Positions 38,528-49,856 are shown, counted from the stretch's first letter. The stretch: DNA of 64,000 nucleotides from Rubripirellula tenax (GCF_007860125.1 NZ_SJPW01000001.1:1237800-1301799); one strand, 5' to 3'. Made by a program: numbers and translations. Notes: generated by a model not told the origin, from the letters alone.

Positions 38528-38811
38528 GATCGGACGTTCCTGAATATTTGAACGCGGGCGAGGCAGCCGCGGTGAGGGACCGACCGCAGGACCGGGGGGC
38601 GTCCGGCGGCATCGGTGCTTGGTTAATTTGGCGGGGGACAACACAAGCGAGCAACCTATCGTCCGGTAACGCGTCGCACTGCGGTGACAGAAGTGCTATC
38701 GGCGACTTTGACGCCCAGGCTGGCCTTTACGAGCCGGAAAGATGCATCGAATATCGATGACCGGTTCGGTTGTGCCGAATGATCGACCATTGCGTGAACG
38801 GCAAAGTTGCT

Positions 38812-39375
38812 TCATTCGCGAAGCAGTTCGCGCAACACCGCGAGCGCGCGATCATAGATCCCCGGCGCCGACTGGCTTCGCGAACCGGCGATGTTCAACG
38901 TCTTGGGGCGAACCCTTTTCAGCCACCTTTTGGCCTCGTCCAATTCATCGGTATCGATGCGAACGACGAAGTACGGACGACGGTAACGTTTGCAAACCTC
39001 ACGCGTCAGCAGCGTACCACCCTTCAAGACGCGTTCGTGAAGTATCAGCGTCGCATCGCTATCGATCACGTTCTGGGCTGTCCTTGGCGGATACTTGCGT
39101 GACGTATGTTCGGTCAGTTGATAGCGAGTCGGAATGCTACCGTCTTCTGCCAACCGGCCTTTCGGACACCACCCGCCATGCTCGATCCCGCTTTCGATGG
39201 CAAAATCGAGACCCGCGCGGTCCACGCCCGTTTGACCACCCGACACGATCCGCGTCGGACGATAGGGCGAGTCATCGATCGGACCGTCACTCGGTTCGAC
39301 ATCTTCGTCAAACAAGCCACTTTCGTATTGGTCGTTTTCGTTAGGATCGGGCACAGAACGTCGATTCGATTGCAA
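38812..39375 (-). CDS. SLOG-fold putative molybdenum carrier-like protein
   Basis: 187 residues. After an acidic 35-residue N-terminus comes RIVSGGQTGVDRAGLDFAIE and GGWCPKGRLAEDGSIP, the signature of the putative molybdenum-carrier family (SLOG superfamily, nucleotide-binding Rossmann-like fold), then LILHERVLKGGTLLT. The family name comes from distant resemblance to a molybdenum-cofactor carrier; the true ligand is unproven. The gene lies 39 bases after the RluA-type gene on the same strand. Confidence 0.85.
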   Translation of the reverse strand: MQSNRRSVPDPNENDQYESGLFDEDVEPSDGPIDDSPYRPTRIVSGGQTGVDRAGLDFAIESGIEHGGWCPKGRLAEDGSIPTRYQLTEHTSRKYPPRTAQNVIDSDATLILHERVLKGGTLLTREVCKRYRRPYFVVRIDTDELDEAKRWLKRVRPKTLNIAGSRSQSAPGIYDRALAVLRELLRE

Positions 39376-39414
39376 CGCAGCGGATTCGATCGGGTCACAG
39401 ATTTGCGACCCGAC

Positions 39415-40161
39415 TTAAATCTCAAAGCTACGTTTTACCCGATTCCAAAGCGTCTCGGGTTTTCCGAGTATCGAGGCCCACGTGTCCCAAGAATCTGGAA
39501 CGGGAGAAACAAATTCCATCGTCGTCTTCAGCGTCGGATGATCGACCTGCAATCGCCAACTGTGCAGTGCGATGCCGGGTGCAAATCCTCGACGCCCACC
39601 GTATTTGACGTCGCCGAGGACGGGGAATCCACGATCAGCAAACTGGACGCGGATCTGGTGCTTGCGGCCGCTGATCAGTTGGATCGCCAGCACGGTCGCT
39701 GATTCGGTTCGGCCTAGGACCAAGTATCGCAGCGCCGCTTCTTGTGTGTTTTTTCCGTCCGGAACCACGCGCATCCGCTTGGCCGGTTCGTCTTTGCGAA
39801 CATGGTCGACCAAGAAGCCCTCGTCGCCTTCGATTTCATTGTCGACACCAAAACCGCCTTCGACGATCGCCAAGTAGATTTTGCCGGCGCCGCCGCCAGA
39901 TTTGTCAGCGAACTGTGGCGTCAATCGCGAGGCCGACTTGCTGGTCCGCGCCAACACCAACGTGCCTGTCGTCATCGAGTCCAAACGGCTGACGACGCCG
40001 ATGAAGACTTTGCCGGGTTTTTGATGCTTGATGCGAACATAGTCGCACGCCATTTCATGCACCGTCGGCATTCCCGGTTCGGCACCCATCGTGGCGATGC
40101 CAGCCGGTTTATTGACGACCAACAGGTGGTTGTCCTCGAAAAGGACGGAAAGGTTACTCAT
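39415..40161 (-). CDS. RluA-family pseudouridine synthase
   Basis: 248 residues. NKPAGIATMG near the N-terminus and catalytic aspartate in VSRLDSMTTGTLVLART (RLD motif), followed by LVLGRTESATVLAIQLISGRKHQIRVQFA, which is the RluA KxHQIR region. No S4 domain is present, as in RluA/RluC-truncated forms that modify tRNA or rRNA uridines. The target site cannot be given. Starts six bases after the SulP transporter stop. Confidence 0.93.
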   Translation of the reverse strand: MSNLSVLFEDNHLLVVNKPAGIATMGAEPGMPTVHEMACDYVRIKHQKPGKVFIGVVSRLDSMTTGTLVLARTSKSASRLTPQFADKSGGGAGKIYLAIVEGGFGVDNEIEGDEGFLVDHVRKDEPAKRMRVVPDGKNTQEAALRYLVLGRTESATVLAIQLISGRKHQIRVQFADRGFPVLGDVKYGGRRGFAPGIALHSWRLQVDHPTLKTTMEFVSPVPDSWDTWASILGKPETLWNRVKRSFEI

Positions 40162-40167
40162 GGCGGT

Positions 40168-41946
40168 CTATGCCAATCGGTCGCTGGCGATGTGATATTG
40201 CGGATCTTCGGAAACGTTGACTTCGACCAAATCGCCGGCATTGTCCAACAGTCCGCGACACTCTTCGCTCAAGTGTGTCAGGTGCAGTCGCTTGCCAGCG
40301 GTTTGGTACTTTTCAGCCAACCCGTTGATGGCTTCCAAGCCGGACTGATCGTAGACGCGTGTGTAATAGAAGTCGATGACCACGTCGTCCGGATCGTTGG
40401 CAACGTCGAACATATCTTTGAACGATTGGACCGACGCAAAGAATAGCGGCCCGTGCAATTGATAGATCTTGCTGCCGAATTCATTCATCTTCACGTCCGC
40501 ACCCATGTGCGTCGCGTGCTGCCATGCGAACACGAGGGCCGACACGATCACACCCAGGATCACGGCCGAAGCCAGATCGTGCATGAACACTGTGTATCCG
40601 GCGACCAATACCATCACCAACATGTCCGAGGTCGGCATCCGGCGGAACATCTTTAGCGACGCCCACTCGAACGTACCGATCACGACCATGAACATCACAC
40701 CGACCAGGGCCGCCATTGGAATCTGTTCGATCCAGGGTGCCAAAAACAAAACGAACAACAGCAAGCAAACGGATGCTGTCACGCCCGACAATCGACCGCG
40801 TCCGCCCGAATTGACGTTGATCAACGATTGCCCGATCATCGCGCATCCGCCCATCCCGCCAAACAATCCGCACGTCACATTCGCGACGCCCTGGCCGATA
40901 CATTCGCGGTTACCTTTACCGCGTGTTTCGGTGATTTCATCGATTAGCGTCAGCGTCATCAGCGACTCGATCAAGCCGACGCCGCAAAGAACAATGGCGA
41001 ACGGCAGAATGATTTTCAGCGTCGTCCAATTCAGCGGCACCATCTCGTAATCCAGGAAGAACAAACGGGGCAGCCCGCCGCTGATCCCCGATCCACCGTC
41101 GTCGGTCGATGCGATCGCGGCTGCAACTTTGTTCGCGGCTGCCTTCACGTCGTTCGTTTCGTCAACCAAGCTCGGTTTTTGAGCGCTGACCAACGTCGCA
41201 TCGGTACCTTGCGACAAGTCGATTTCGAGTGCCGCATCACCTTGTAGCATTGCCAAGTCAGCTCTCGCATCGGCGACGGCTTTGGCTTTCGTGTTGGTAC
41301 GAAGCATGTCGCCGACGGTTGCCAGTGCATTGGGTTGCCCCGGTTCGACGCCACGATTGATTGCGATCGAGATCAACGTGATCGTCAAGATTGCAGCCAA
41401 CGACGGCGGAACTGCTCGCGTCAATTTTGGTAGCCAGGCAATGATCGCCATTGTCAATGCGACCAGCCCTAACATCATTCCCAGTCGACTGCCCGTCAGA
41501 TACACCAAGTTGCCGTCATCAGACAACGTTTTGAAACTGCCCAACTGGGCAAGCCCGATGACGATTGCCAATCCGTTGACGAAGCCCAGCATGACCGAGT
41601 GCGGCACCATGCGAATCAGCTTTCCTAGTCGCCCCATGCCGATCGCGATCTGGAAAATGCCACAAAGAATTACCGTTGGAAACAGGTACTCGACGCCGTG
41701 GGTCGCAACCAACGCGACGACGACAACAGCCATGGCGCCGGTGGCTCCCGAAATCATTCCTGGCCGCCCACCGACAACGGCGGTGATCAAGCCCAAAAAG
41801 AATGCCGAATACAATCCGATCAGCGGCGAGACACCCGCCACAAAGGCAAATGCGATGGCTTCGGGAACAAGCGCGAGGGCAACCGTGATACCGGACAGAA
41901 CGTCGTTCTTGATCGAGCCAGATTGTTGACGAAAAAAATTGAGCAT
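40168..41946 (-). CDS. SulP-family anion transporter with STAS domain
   Basis: 592 residues from [10 protein letters not shown]. Multi-helix SulP domain with [20 protein letters not shown] and the [14 protein letters not shown] region, then a cytoplasmic STAS domain in the last ~110 residues ([40 protein letters not shown]). There is a long polar loop at about 225-285, richer in Lys/Asp than the rest. Members move sulfate, bicarbonate or dicarboxylates with Na+ or H+; substrate is open. The Mrp system in this window could supply a sodium gradient, but that is only a possibility. Confidence 0.93.
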   Translation of the reverse strand: MLNFFRQQSGSIKNDVLSGITVALALVPEAIAFAFVAGVSPLIGLYSAFFLGLITAVVGGRPGMISGATGAMAVVVVALVATHGVEYLFPTVILCGIFQIAIGMGRLGKLIRMVPHSVMLGFVNGLAIVIGLAQLGSFKTLSDDGNLVYLTGSRLGMMLGLVALTMAIIAWLPKLTRAVPPSLAAILTITLISIAINRGVEPGQPNALATVGDMLRTNTKAKAVADARADLAMLQGDAALEIDLSQGTDATLVSAQKPSLVDETNDVKAAANKVAAAIASTDDGGSGISGGLPRLFFLDYEMVPLNWTTLKIILPFAIVLCGVGLIESLMTLTLIDEITETRGKGNRECIGQGVANVTCGLFGGMGGCAMIGQSLINVNSGGRGRLSGVTASVCLLLFVLFLAPWIEQIPMAALVGVMFMVVIGTFEWASLKMFRRMPTSDMLVMVLVAGYTVFMHDLASAVILGVIVSALVFAWQHATHMGADVKMNEFGSKIYQLHGPLFFASVQSFKDMFDVANDPDDVVIDFYYTRVYDQSGLEAINGLAEKYQTAGKRLHLTHLSEECRGLLDNAGDLVEVNVSEDPQYHIASDRLA

Positions 41947-42091
41947 CGGGTCGCAGGGCAAGGAGGGAGTTCATCTATGGCGAAAAAGAACTCTAACACA
42001 CCCACTAAAAAACGATAGTTCTTCAGACATTGCGAGTGCTTTCGCCCCATTAAAGCAGCCGGGCACCCCGATCGGCCCCCACAATCGGCGA

Positions 42092-43363
42092 TCAACGATA
42101 CGCGTCGCGAAGCACCTGCATCGTGTGCTTGACCTCGATTTTCGATCCGGTCTGTTTCAAGTGAATGGCCAACTGCGTCATGCATCCGATATTGCCGGTT
42201 GCAACGACATCTGCATCCGTCGCGATCACGTTGGCGGCCTTCTGCTGTCCAAGCGACGCGGCGATTTCGGGCTGGTCCATGTTGTAGGTCCCCGCCGAAC
42301 CACAGCACAAATGCGAATCGGTAATTTCAAGAAGCTCCAGTCCAGGAACCATTCGCAACAGCGATCGGGGTTGCGACCGCACCCCTTGAGCATTCGACAA
42401 GTGGCACGCGTCGTGATAGGCGACTCGCAAAGGCAGACGCGTGTCGGGACGTTCCGCCAAGTCACCCAACGATACTAAGAACGCCGAAACATCGACGACG
42501 CGATGACGAAACGCATCGGCGCGAGACTGGTCGGCCGTGCCTTTTAGGATCAGGTGGTATTCATGCATCCCGCTGCCACAACCGGCCGCGTTGGTCACGA
42601 TCGCATCGACGTCATCGGGAAACGCATTCAGATTTTGACGTGCAAAGTGTTGCGCCGCCGGAAGGTTCCCGACGTGCCAGCTTAGCGCGCCACAGCACGT
42701 TTGATTCCGCGGCACGATCACTTCGACACCGTTCCGCGTCAGCACGTCGATGGTGGCCGTGTTGATATCAGGATCCAAAACACTTTGCGCGCACCCCGTC
42801 AGCAGCGCGACCCGAGCCCGCCGCGTGCCGATCGCCGGATTGACCTCGGCCCACGTTTGCTTGGGCGGCAATCGGTCGGGCAACAGTTCCAGCATCACGC
42901 GTAGAAATTCGGGCATCAGCGACTTGGGCAACATCGACGCAAACGGCTTCACCAGCCGCCCCGACATTGCGGCCAAACGAAACCGAGTCGGGTAGGGCAG
43001 CGTCATCTGGGCAATCGTTCGGCGCATTCGATCGGCGATCGTTCGCGTTCGCTTCGGTTCCATGATCGCGCGAAAGGGACTGATCAGATCGCGATAGGGA
43101 ACGCCCGATGGACACGCCGGTTCGCACGCCAAGCATCCCAAGCACGGATCCAAGTGTGGCGTCGCCTGGTCGATCGTCAAAGTGCCCTCGAGCACTTCTT
43201 TCATCAACACGATTCGGCCGCGCGGCGAATCGGCTTCTTGACCGAGTTCTTGATAGGTCGGACAAGCCGCCAAGCAGAAACCACAATGAACGCACGTGCT
43301 GACCGCGGCGACCATGTCCGGCCCCAACGCTCCGTGATCATCAGGTCGGATGTTGTGGAGCAT
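42092..43363 (-). CDS. glcF: Glycolate oxidase iron-sulfur subunit
   Basis: 423 residues. Two 4Fe-4S motifs (CVHCGFCLAACPTY and CLGCLACEPACPSG) followed by two CCG domains (TCCGALSWHVGN and LCCGSAGTYNMDQP), the architecture of GlcF. It passes electrons from the flavin subunits (GlcD/GlcE) during glycolate oxidation to glyoxylate. No glcD or glcE is adjacent, so the partners must lie elsewhere. ATG at 43363. Confidence 0.92.
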   Translation of the reverse strand: MLHNIRPDDHGALGPDMVAAVSTCVHCGFCLAACPTYQELGQEADSPRGRIVLMKEVLEGTLTIDQATPHLDPCLGCLACEPACPSGVPYRDLISPFRAIMEPKRTRTIADRMRRTIAQMTLPYPTRFRLAAMSGRLVKPFASMLPKSLMPEFLRVMLELLPDRLPPKQTWAEVNPAIGTRRARVALLTGCAQSVLDPDINTATIDVLTRNGVEVIVPRNQTCCGALSWHVGNLPAAQHFARQNLNAFPDDVDAIVTNAAGCGSGMHEYHLILKGTADQSRADAFRHRVVDVSAFLVSLGDLAERPDTRLPLRVAYHDACHLSNAQGVRSQPRSLLRMVPGLELLEITDSHLCCGSAGTYNMDQPEIAASLGQQKAANVIATDADVVATGNIGCMTQLAIHLKQTGSKIEVKHTMQVLRDAYR

Positions 43364-43439
43364 CGGGTGTTACTTTCGGGCTTTGGTTACAGGTGCGGAT
43401 CCGCGAGCGGCGTCGCGGACCGGACACAGCTTAACGCGT

Positions 43440-44936
43440 TTACTCGCCGAATCCGATCGGCAACATCACACGCTGGTTGCCTCGGCGAACGATCAGCCTC
43501 AGGATTTGGCGAGACTTTTCGGCTTGTGCAAAAATCTTTGCCAATTGAGGCACCGACATCAGGTCGGTACCGTCGGCTGATTCGATCACGTCGCCGGCTT
43601 GCAGTCGCGCGTCCGATGCGATGCCTTCGTCACGCACGCTGCTGACGATCAAGCCGCTTTGCAGACCCGTGTAACCATATTGCTGGGCCGTTTCCGGCGT
43701 GACCGGCACAAGCTCGGCACCGAACTGCTCATCGAAGCCGGTGAACATTGCCATCGCTTCTTCGGTGCGTTCACCCAGCTTGACCTGCAAGTTCAACATT
43801 TGCCCGTTGCGATTGACTTCCATTTTCACGGTCGACCCCGGCGCCCGGCTAGCCACATAGTTCTTCAACTGGGTACCGCCCACGATCTCGCGACCGTCCA
43901 ATTTTGTGACCACGTCGCCTGGTTGCAAACCGGCTTTCGCGGCCGGCTGGTTCTCCAGCACGCCGCCGATCAAGCCGCCGATGCGAACTTTCAAATCAAA
44001 GCTATTCACGCTCTCGGGTGTCACGTCGACGACTTGGGCGCCCAAGAAGCCGCGGTGGACCTCGCCGGTTTCAATGATCTGGTTCAAGACCGGCGCCGCC
44101 AACGAAACGGGGATGGCGAAACCGATGCCGGCGCTGCCGCCCGATCGCGACAGAATCGCGGTATTGATACCGACCAACTCGCCTCGCAAGTTCACAAGCG
44201 GACCGCCCGAGTTGCCTGGGTTGATCGCCGCATCGGTTTGCAAAAAGTCTTCGAATCCTTCGCCGTCGGCAATGATCCGTTGGACGCGGTTCTTGCCGCT
44301 GATGATCCCAGCGGTAACCGTTTGGTCCAACCCGAAGGGGCTGCCGATCGCCAGCACCCAATCGCCGACGCGGATGTCATCACTGCTGCCCATCATCGCC
44401 GCACGCAGGCCCGTCAAGTTCACCTTCACGACGGCCAAGTCCGATTGGGGATCCGTTCCGACGATGGTTCCCGTTTCGATGCGGCCGTCGGAAAACTCGA
44501 CCGTCAATTCGTCCGCATCTTCGATGACGTGGTTGTTGGTCAAGATGTAGCCATCGGCGCGAACGATCACGCCGCTGCCCATGCCGCTGGACTCGCGTTC
44601 TTGCAATTGGCCACCACCGCCGCCAAAGAAGTCCTCGAACCCGGGTGGCAATCCTTGGGGACTGCGGCGGCTGCGCGTACGGACGATTTGTTTTTGCTTT
44701 GTTTTGATGCTGACGACACTCGGACGCATCAATTCGGCCACGTTACGAAACGCCGTCGAAAGGTTGTCAGCCGTCGTCAGGTTTTGGCGTTGAACGGCTC
44801 GAGCTTCCGGCGGCGCATCTTGCCCAATCGCTTCATTTTGCAAACTCTGGGGCAGCGACATGACGACGCCCGTGGTCAAGGACCCGACCAACATGGCGGC
44901 CAACGCAAACGAAACACTCTTCCAATAGTTGGGCAT
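43440..44936 (-). CDS. DegP/HtrA-type periplasmic serine protease
   Basis: 498 residues from MPNYWKSVSFALAAML; AGGAG nine bases upstream (44950-44946) fixes this start. Signal anchor at 5-30; trypsin-like domain with His in ILTNNHVIEDADE, Asp in SDLAVVKV and Ser in INPGNSGGPLVNLRG; two PDZ domains (GFLGAQVVDVTPESV, and from YGYTGLQSGLIVSSV). A Q-linker and basic loop (KQIVRTRSRRSPQG) lie before the protease core. Envelope protein quality control. Diverges from glgC over 277 bases. Confidence 0.95.
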   Translation of the reverse strand: MPNYWKSVSFALAAMLVGSLTTGVVMSLPQSLQNEAIGQDAPPEARAVQRQNLTTADNLSTAFRNVAELMRPSVVSIKTKQKQIVRTRSRRSPQGLPPGFEDFFGGGGGQLQERESSGMGSGVIVRADGYILTNNHVIEDADELTVEFSDGRIETGTIVGTDPQSDLAVVKVNLTGLRAAMMGSSDDIRVGDWVLAIGSPFGLDQTVTAGIISGKNRVQRIIADGEGFEDFLQTDAAINPGNSGGPLVNLRGELVGINTAILSRSGGSAGIGFAIPVSLAAPVLNQIIETGEVHRGFLGAQVVDVTPESVNSFDLKVRIGGLIGGVLENQPAAKAGLQPGDVVTKLDGREIVGGTQLKNYVASRAPGSTVKMEVNRNGQMLNLQVKLGERTEEAMAMFTGFDEQFGAELVPVTPETAQQYGYTGLQSGLIVSSVRDEGIASDARLQAGDVIESADGTDLMSVPQLAKIFAQAEKSRQILRLIVRRGNQRVMLPIGFGE

Positions 44937-45213
44937 CAAGAAGTTCTCCTCAGGAGGTAGTTTTAAAGTCAGTCGCGTGGATGGGGCATTCATAGACCCA
45001 CAACCGTATGGCCGAACGCCCGACGCATCCACCTATTCATTTATTTTCATTCCAACTTGGTCCGTCAAGCAAACGTCAACCATTTCTTTTTTCTCGCGTC
45101 GCACGAATCGCTTGCCGTCTGCTACTCTTAATGACTGCAATGCCATCCAGGGACTGCTCTCCTCTTTGGCACGAAGACTCGAAGCGAAACCATTGGATGG
45201 AGTTCGATCTAAA

Positions 45214-46467
45214 ATGCGCGACACTTTGACAGTGATTCTGGCTGGCGGTCGTGGTTCAAGGCTAGAACCGCTGACCCGCGATCGGGCCAAGCCAGCCGTT
45301 CCATTCGGTGGCCTGTACCGGATCATCGATTTCGTGCTCAGCAACTGTCTTAACAGTGGCATGCGCAAAATTTTGCTTTTGACGCAGTACAAGGCACAAT
45401 CGCTCGATCGTCACATCCATTTGGCGTGGCGATCCTATTTTTGCCGGGAACTGGGCGAATTCATCGACGTCGTTCCGCCACAGCAACGGTTTGCCGATAA
45501 CTGGTACGTCGGAACCGCCGACGCGGTTTACCAAAACATTTACGCGATCGAACGGGAACAACCACGCGACGTGGTGATCCTGGGCGGCGACCACATCTAC
45601 AAGATGAACTACGGGCCGATGTTGGAATTCCATCGCCGGATGGGAGCCGACATCACCATCGGTGCCCTACGTGTGGACCGTAACGAAGCGAAAGAGTTCG
45701 GCGTGATCCAGGCCGACCTTGACCACCGCGTGATCGGGTTCCAAGAAAAACCGACCGACCCCATTCCCACGCCCGATGACCCCGAAGTCTATATGGCTTC
45801 GATGGGGATCTATATTTTCAACGCCCGCTTCCTGTACGAACAGCTTTGCAACGACGCGACCAACGAAGCCAGCGACCACGACTTTGGCAAGAACATCATT
45901 CCCGGCGCGATCGAGAACTTCAGCGTCTATGCGTTCCCGTTCTTGGACGAAAACCGAAAACGCGACGCCTACTGGCGTGACGTTGGCACGATCGATGCCT
46001 ACTTCGAAGCCACGATGGATCTGATCGGTGTCGATCCGCAACTGAACCTGTACGACGAGCATTGGCCGATCCGTGCGTTTCAGCCGATGTTGCCACCGCC
46101 CAAATTTGTGTTCGGCAGCGAAGGCGGACCTGCGACGCGACGCGGCGAAGCACTCGATTCACTCGTATGCCAAGGTGCGATCATTTCCGGCGGCAGTGTC
46201 GCTCGAAGCGTGATCGGACCGAACGTGCGAATCAACAGCTACTCGCTTGTCGAAGACTGCATCTTGTTCGATGAAGTCGTCGTCGGGCGCCGTTGTCGAT
46301 TGAAGCGTGTGATCGTGGACAAGGGAGTCTGTATCCCCGCGGAAACCGAAATCGGATATGATCCCGAAGCCGACCGGGCTCGAGGTTTCACGGTTACCGA
46401 GAGCGGGCTGGTGGTGATCTCGCGAGGCGACGAATTGTCGTTCGCACCCGATCATGCCCACGCATAA
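45214..46467 (+). CDS. glgC: Glucose-1-phosphate adenylyltransferase
   Basis: 417 residues from [20 protein letters not shown]; the frame is open 285 bases upstream without similarity. Motifs: [24 protein letters not shown] (allosteric/phosphate loop), [26 protein letters not shown] and [16 protein letters not shown], followed by a left-handed beta-helix C-terminus. Makes ADP-glucose for glycogen. It stands without glgA or glgB; downstream genes are a GGDEF protein and a peptide transporter. Confidence 0.96.
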   Translation: MRDTLTVILAGGRGSRLEPLTRDRAKPAVPFGGLYRIIDFVLSNCLNSGMRKILLLTQYKAQSLDRHIHLAWRSYFCRELGEFIDVVPPQQRFADNWYVGTADAVYQNIYAIEREQPRDVVILGGDHIYKMNYGPMLEFHRRMGADITIGALRVDRNEAKEFGVIQADLDHRVIGFQEKPTDPIPTPDDPEVYMASMGIYIFNARFLYEQLCNDATNEASDHDFGKNIIPGAIENFSVYAFPFLDENRKRDAYWRDVGTIDAYFEATMDLIGVDPQLNLYDEHWPIRAFQPMLPPPKFVFGSEGGPATRRGEALDSLVCQGAIISGGSVARSVIGPNVRINSYSLVEDCILFDEVVVGRRCRLKRVIVDKGVCIPAETEIGYDPEADRARGFTVTESGLVVISRGDELSFAPDHAHA

Positions 46468-46564
46468 GACTCGGCCGATTCCAGAAATGTAGCGTGGACT
46501 GCAGACACTTTTTTCAAAAATGACGCGGGCCGGAGCGCCGCGTTCCTACGATTTGAAGACGCCC

Positions 46565-47494
46565 ATGCCGTTCGCCATCAATTCTCCTCTGCTCGTGGGC
46601 ATCGCCCTGGGCATGATCGTCTTGGCCGTCGGCGCCGCGATCGGCTATCGCATCGGGCGGCGTCGGCAATCCGGTGACGGTCATCAGATGACCGCGGAAG
46701 AGCGACAAAAGATGCTGCAACTGCTGCAAGAACTGGGTGCCTGGACCCACGAGTACTCGGGCAATGTGTCGGAATACCAAGACCAACTTGGTCGGCTCAG
46801 CGCCGCGGTCGAAAAGGGCGGTGTCACGTCTCCGTCGGAAGTCCGAGTTTTCACCGTGCTTCAGCAGATCATGGAGAGCAACGAGCACCTCAAGTCGCGT
46901 TTGGATGAAGCCGAAGAGCGACTTGAAAAACAGACTCGCCAAATCGCGTGCTATTTGACCGAAGCGCGAACCGACGGTCTCACGGGGCTGTTCAATCGCC
47001 GCGCCCTCGATCAACGCCTCGACGAATTGATGACCGGCTATCGTGCCGGCGGCCGATCGTTTGTCATCGCGCTAATCGACATCGACAAGTTCAAGGCCAT
47101 CAACGATGCGCACGGGCACCCCGGCGGCGATCAAGTGCTAAAACAATTGGCGTCGCTGATGAGGACCCAACTGGATGGCGCGATCATGGTCGCCCGATTT
47201 GGCGGCGAAGAGTTCGCGGCCATCTTGGACGGACCTTTGAAGGTGGCCGCCGATCGCATGAATGATTTGCGGAAAACGGTCGCTGGGTACGAAATGCTGG
47301 CGGGCTCCAAAACCATCGATGTGACGATCAGCGTCGGACTGAGCGAGCCGCGTGAAGACACCATCGTTGCCCCCGTGCTGCGCCGCGCCGACGAAGCGCT
47401 TTACACCGCCAAAAACATCGGCCGCAATCGAGTCTATTACCACGACGGCCGCGATTCGATCTTGGTCGGAGCACCCGAAGTGGCGAAGCAATAG
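46565..47494 (+). CDS. Membrane-anchored GGDEF diguanylate cyclase
   Basis: 309 residues from MPFAINSPLLVGI (ATG 46520 is an alternative but adds no family sequence). One N-terminal helix (LLVGIALGMIVLAVGAAIGY), a coiled-coil stretch at about 40-140 (QKMLQLLQELGAW, LKSRLDEAEERLEKQ), then the cyclase with TDGLTGLFNRRALDQ and the active-site signature FGGEEF (GGEEF variant). No clear RxxD product-inhibition site was seen. Makes cyclic di-GMP; the sensory input is the short outside or membrane part, or dimerisation of the coiled coil. Confidence 0.93.
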   Translation: MPFAINSPLLVGIALGMIVLAVGAAIGYRIGRRRQSGDGHQMTAEERQKMLQLLQELGAWTHEYSGNVSEYQDQLGRLSAAVEKGGVTSPSEVRVFTVLQQIMESNEHLKSRLDEAEERLEKQTRQIACYLTEARTDGLTGLFNRRALDQRLDELMTGYRAGGRSFVIALIDIDKFKAINDAHGHPGGDQVLKQLASLMRTQLDGAIMVARFGGEEFAAILDGPLKVAADRMNDLRKTVAGYEMLAGSKTIDVTISVGLSEPREDTIVAPVLRRADEALYTAKNIGRNRVYYHDGRDSILVGAPEVAKQ

Positions 47495-47650
47495 AGCCGC
47501 ATTCTCGACCGACGGCTGCCAAGGCAGGAACCGGCAACGCGCCGCGCCGCTATAAATACCAGCGATCAGCCGGCCGACGCCCTTTGAACTCAAAGACTCA
47601 CTCTCACAAACCACTAGCGTCTCCAGAGCATCCGAACAAAGACTTCCGCC

Positions 47651-49789
47651 ATGAGCAACACGACGAGCGCCAGCAATACAAGTTTGAACAACAGGATCGA
47701 TGAACAAGCCTTGTTGTTCGGGCACCCAACCGGGCTTTACACGCTATTTTTCGCCGAGATGTGGGAACGGTTTTCGTACTATGGCATGCGAGCCCTTTTG
47801 ATCTTTTACATGATCAAGGGATTCCTCGGCTACGGCGACCAGCAGGCTTACACCGTCTACGGTGCCTACACGGCGCTGGTCTACATGACTCCGTTCATCG
47901 GTGGAATGCTGGCCGACCGGATCCTTGGAAAACGGATTTGCGTGGTCATCGGAGGCCTGCTGATGGCGGCCGGCCACTTGCTGATGACGATCGAATCGGA
48001 ATGGCCCTTCTTCTTTGCTCTCGCGTTATTGATTTGCGGCAATGGTTTCTTCAAGCCCAACATTTCGACCACGGTCGGATCGCTGTATCGCAACGGAGAT
48101 CCGCGACGCGACGATGGTTTCAATATCTTCTATACGGGGATCAACCTGGGTGCATCGATCAGCCCGCTGTTGTGCGGATACGTCGGCGAAACCTACGGTT
48201 GGCACTACGGATTTGGCTTGGCCACGATCGGAATGCTGATCGGGTTGGCGGTGTTTGTGATGCCCAATCTGATCACGTCAGTCTTGATCTTCGCCGGTGC
48301 GTTGGCATCCGCGGCTGGCTTGTTGCTGTTCCGACCCGACAACGTCTGGGCAATTTCGATCAACATCTTTGTTGCGTTCTGTTTGATGACCGCCGCGGTG
48401 ATCGCGTGCAAGGCGTTGTCGCGTGGCGGACTGCCCGCGTGGGCCGGCGGACGCCCCGAAGGCGTGACCGGACGAAACGATTGGAAGATCTATCTGGGCA
48501 TTGCGATCGCTGTTCCCGTCTTTGCGATGTTGGTATCCGGATTCTCGCCGTTCACCCAACCCGTCGGCATCGCCGAAACCAAAGCGGAACAATTGAACAG
48601 CCGAGTCGAGCTGCTGAAAAAATTCGATGTCCAGCCGGACATCATCACCGAAGTGGAAAAGATCGGCATCGATGGTGAACCGAAGCTCCGCGGAAAGTCC
48701 TTTCAATTTCTGGATGCCGAATGGATCGATAGCATCAGCGCGAAGGGCGGCTTGGGCGCAATCGCGGGAGTGTTTTTGGCCGAAGTCAGCAAGCCAGCCG
48801 GTCTTGTTCTAACGCTTCTTGGCATCCTGGCGTTCGGTTACTTGATTCGCGAAACGGTTCGACTTGAAAAGATCGCTCGCCAGCGAATGACCGCGGCTTT
48901 GATTTTGATTTTCTTTCAGATGCTGTTCTTTGCCTTCTTCGAACAGGCCGGCAGCAGCGTTAACAACTTTACCGACCGCAATATCGACCGAGTCGACGAG
49001 GTCGATGTGGTGACGCCCGACATCGTCGGCCAAACAATTCGGTTGCAGCCGACCCAAGCCCAGTTGGGCTACACGCGTGGCGATGAAGTGTTCACGCTGT
49101 CGGATCTGGATGGACTTCGCAAATACGTTCAACCGACGCAAAAAACCGACTTTGAAATCAGTTGGAACGTGACTGAGGACAACATCGGAATGGGAATCGC
49201 AAGACGCATCGACGAGCTTCCCGCTTCGATATTCCAATCCTTCAATGCCGTTTTCATTTTGATCTTTGCATTGGTATTTAACTGGATTTGGTCAACGCTG
49301 CGGAATAGAAAACTTGACCCCAGCGCGCCGGTGAAATTTGCTCTCGGTCTGATTCAATTGGGGCTCGGTTTCGGCGCGTTCTATTTGGGCGCCCAATCGT
49401 GCAACGAACAGGGAATGGTAACCATCGCGTGGCTGACCCTCGGAATCTTGTTGCAAACCACGGGTGAACTATGCCTGTCGCCCGTCGGATTGTCGACGAT
49501 GACGAAACTGAGTCCGAAGGTCCTGGTCAGCACGTTGATGGGAGCATGGTTTCTGGCCACGGCATTCAGCCAATACTTGGCCGCGATCATCTCGCAATTC
49601 ACCAGTGTTGGCGGGCACGGCGGCGGTTCAGAAGGCGATTTTCCATCGCCGCTTGAAACGGTCAATGTGTACGGCGATGTGTTCAAGCAGATTGCTTTCA
49701 CGGCAATCGCCAGCGGCGTTGTATGCCTGCTGCTAGCCCCATTGCTGACCAAGTGGATGCATACGGATTCTGTTGAACCGGCCGAGTAA
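47651..49789 (+). CDS. POT/PTR-family proton-dependent oligopeptide transporter
   Basis: 712 residues. The POT signature EMWERFSYYGMRALL (ExxER proton/peptide motif) is at about residue 36, with GGMLADRILGKR and FYTGINLGASISPLLCGYVGE following. Longer than the usual ~500 residues: polar segments at about 300-350 and 430-515 split the second half. These look like periplasmic or cytoplasmic insertions found in some bacterial members. Imports di/tripeptides by proton symport. No neighbour clarifies the physiological substrate. Confidence 0.93.
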   Translation: MSNTTSASNTSLNNRIDEQALLFGHPTGLYTLFFAEMWERFSYYGMRALLIFYMIKGFLGYGDQQAYTVYGAYTALVYMTPFIGGMLADRILGKRICVVIGGLLMAAGHLLMTIESEWPFFFALALLICGNGFFKPNISTTVGSLYRNGDPRRDDGFNIFYTGINLGASISPLLCGYVGETYGWHYGFGLATIGMLIGLAVFVMPNLITSVLIFAGALASAAGLLLFRPDNVWAISINIFVAFCLMTAAVIACKALSRGGLPAWAGGRPEGVTGRNDWKIYLGIAIAVPVFAMLVSGFSPFTQPVGIAETKAEQLNSRVELLKKFDVQPDIITEVEKIGIDGEPKLRGKSFQFLDAEWIDSISAKGGLGAIAGVFLAEVSKPAGLVLTLLGILAFGYLIRETVRLEKIARQRMTAALILIFFQMLFFAFFEQAGSSVNNFTDRNIDRVDEVDVVTPDIVGQTIRLQPTQAQLGYTRGDEVFTLSDLDGLRKYVQPTQKTDFEISWNVTEDNIGMGIARRIDELPASIFQSFNAVFILIFALVFNWIWSTLRNRKLDPSAPVKFALGLIQLGLGFGAFYLGAQSCNEQGMVTIAWLTLGILLQTTGELCLSPVGLSTMTKLSPKVLVSTLMGAWFLATAFSQYLAAIISQFTSVGGHGGGSEGDFPSPLETVNVYGDVFKQIAFTAIASGVVCLLLAPLLTKWMHTDSVEPAE

Positions 49790-49856
49790 TGGTGCGGCCC
49801 GTATCGTTGCCCGGACTGCTCATTACCCCGGAATGCGTTGTGCCGGACGACTAGAA

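Noticed and set aside
43599..44960. Long plus-strand frame (453 codons) opposite the HtrA gene
   Set aside because: Antisense to a protease with full catalytic triad and PDZ domains; composition (His/Gln/Arg-rich) is that of an antisense shadow.
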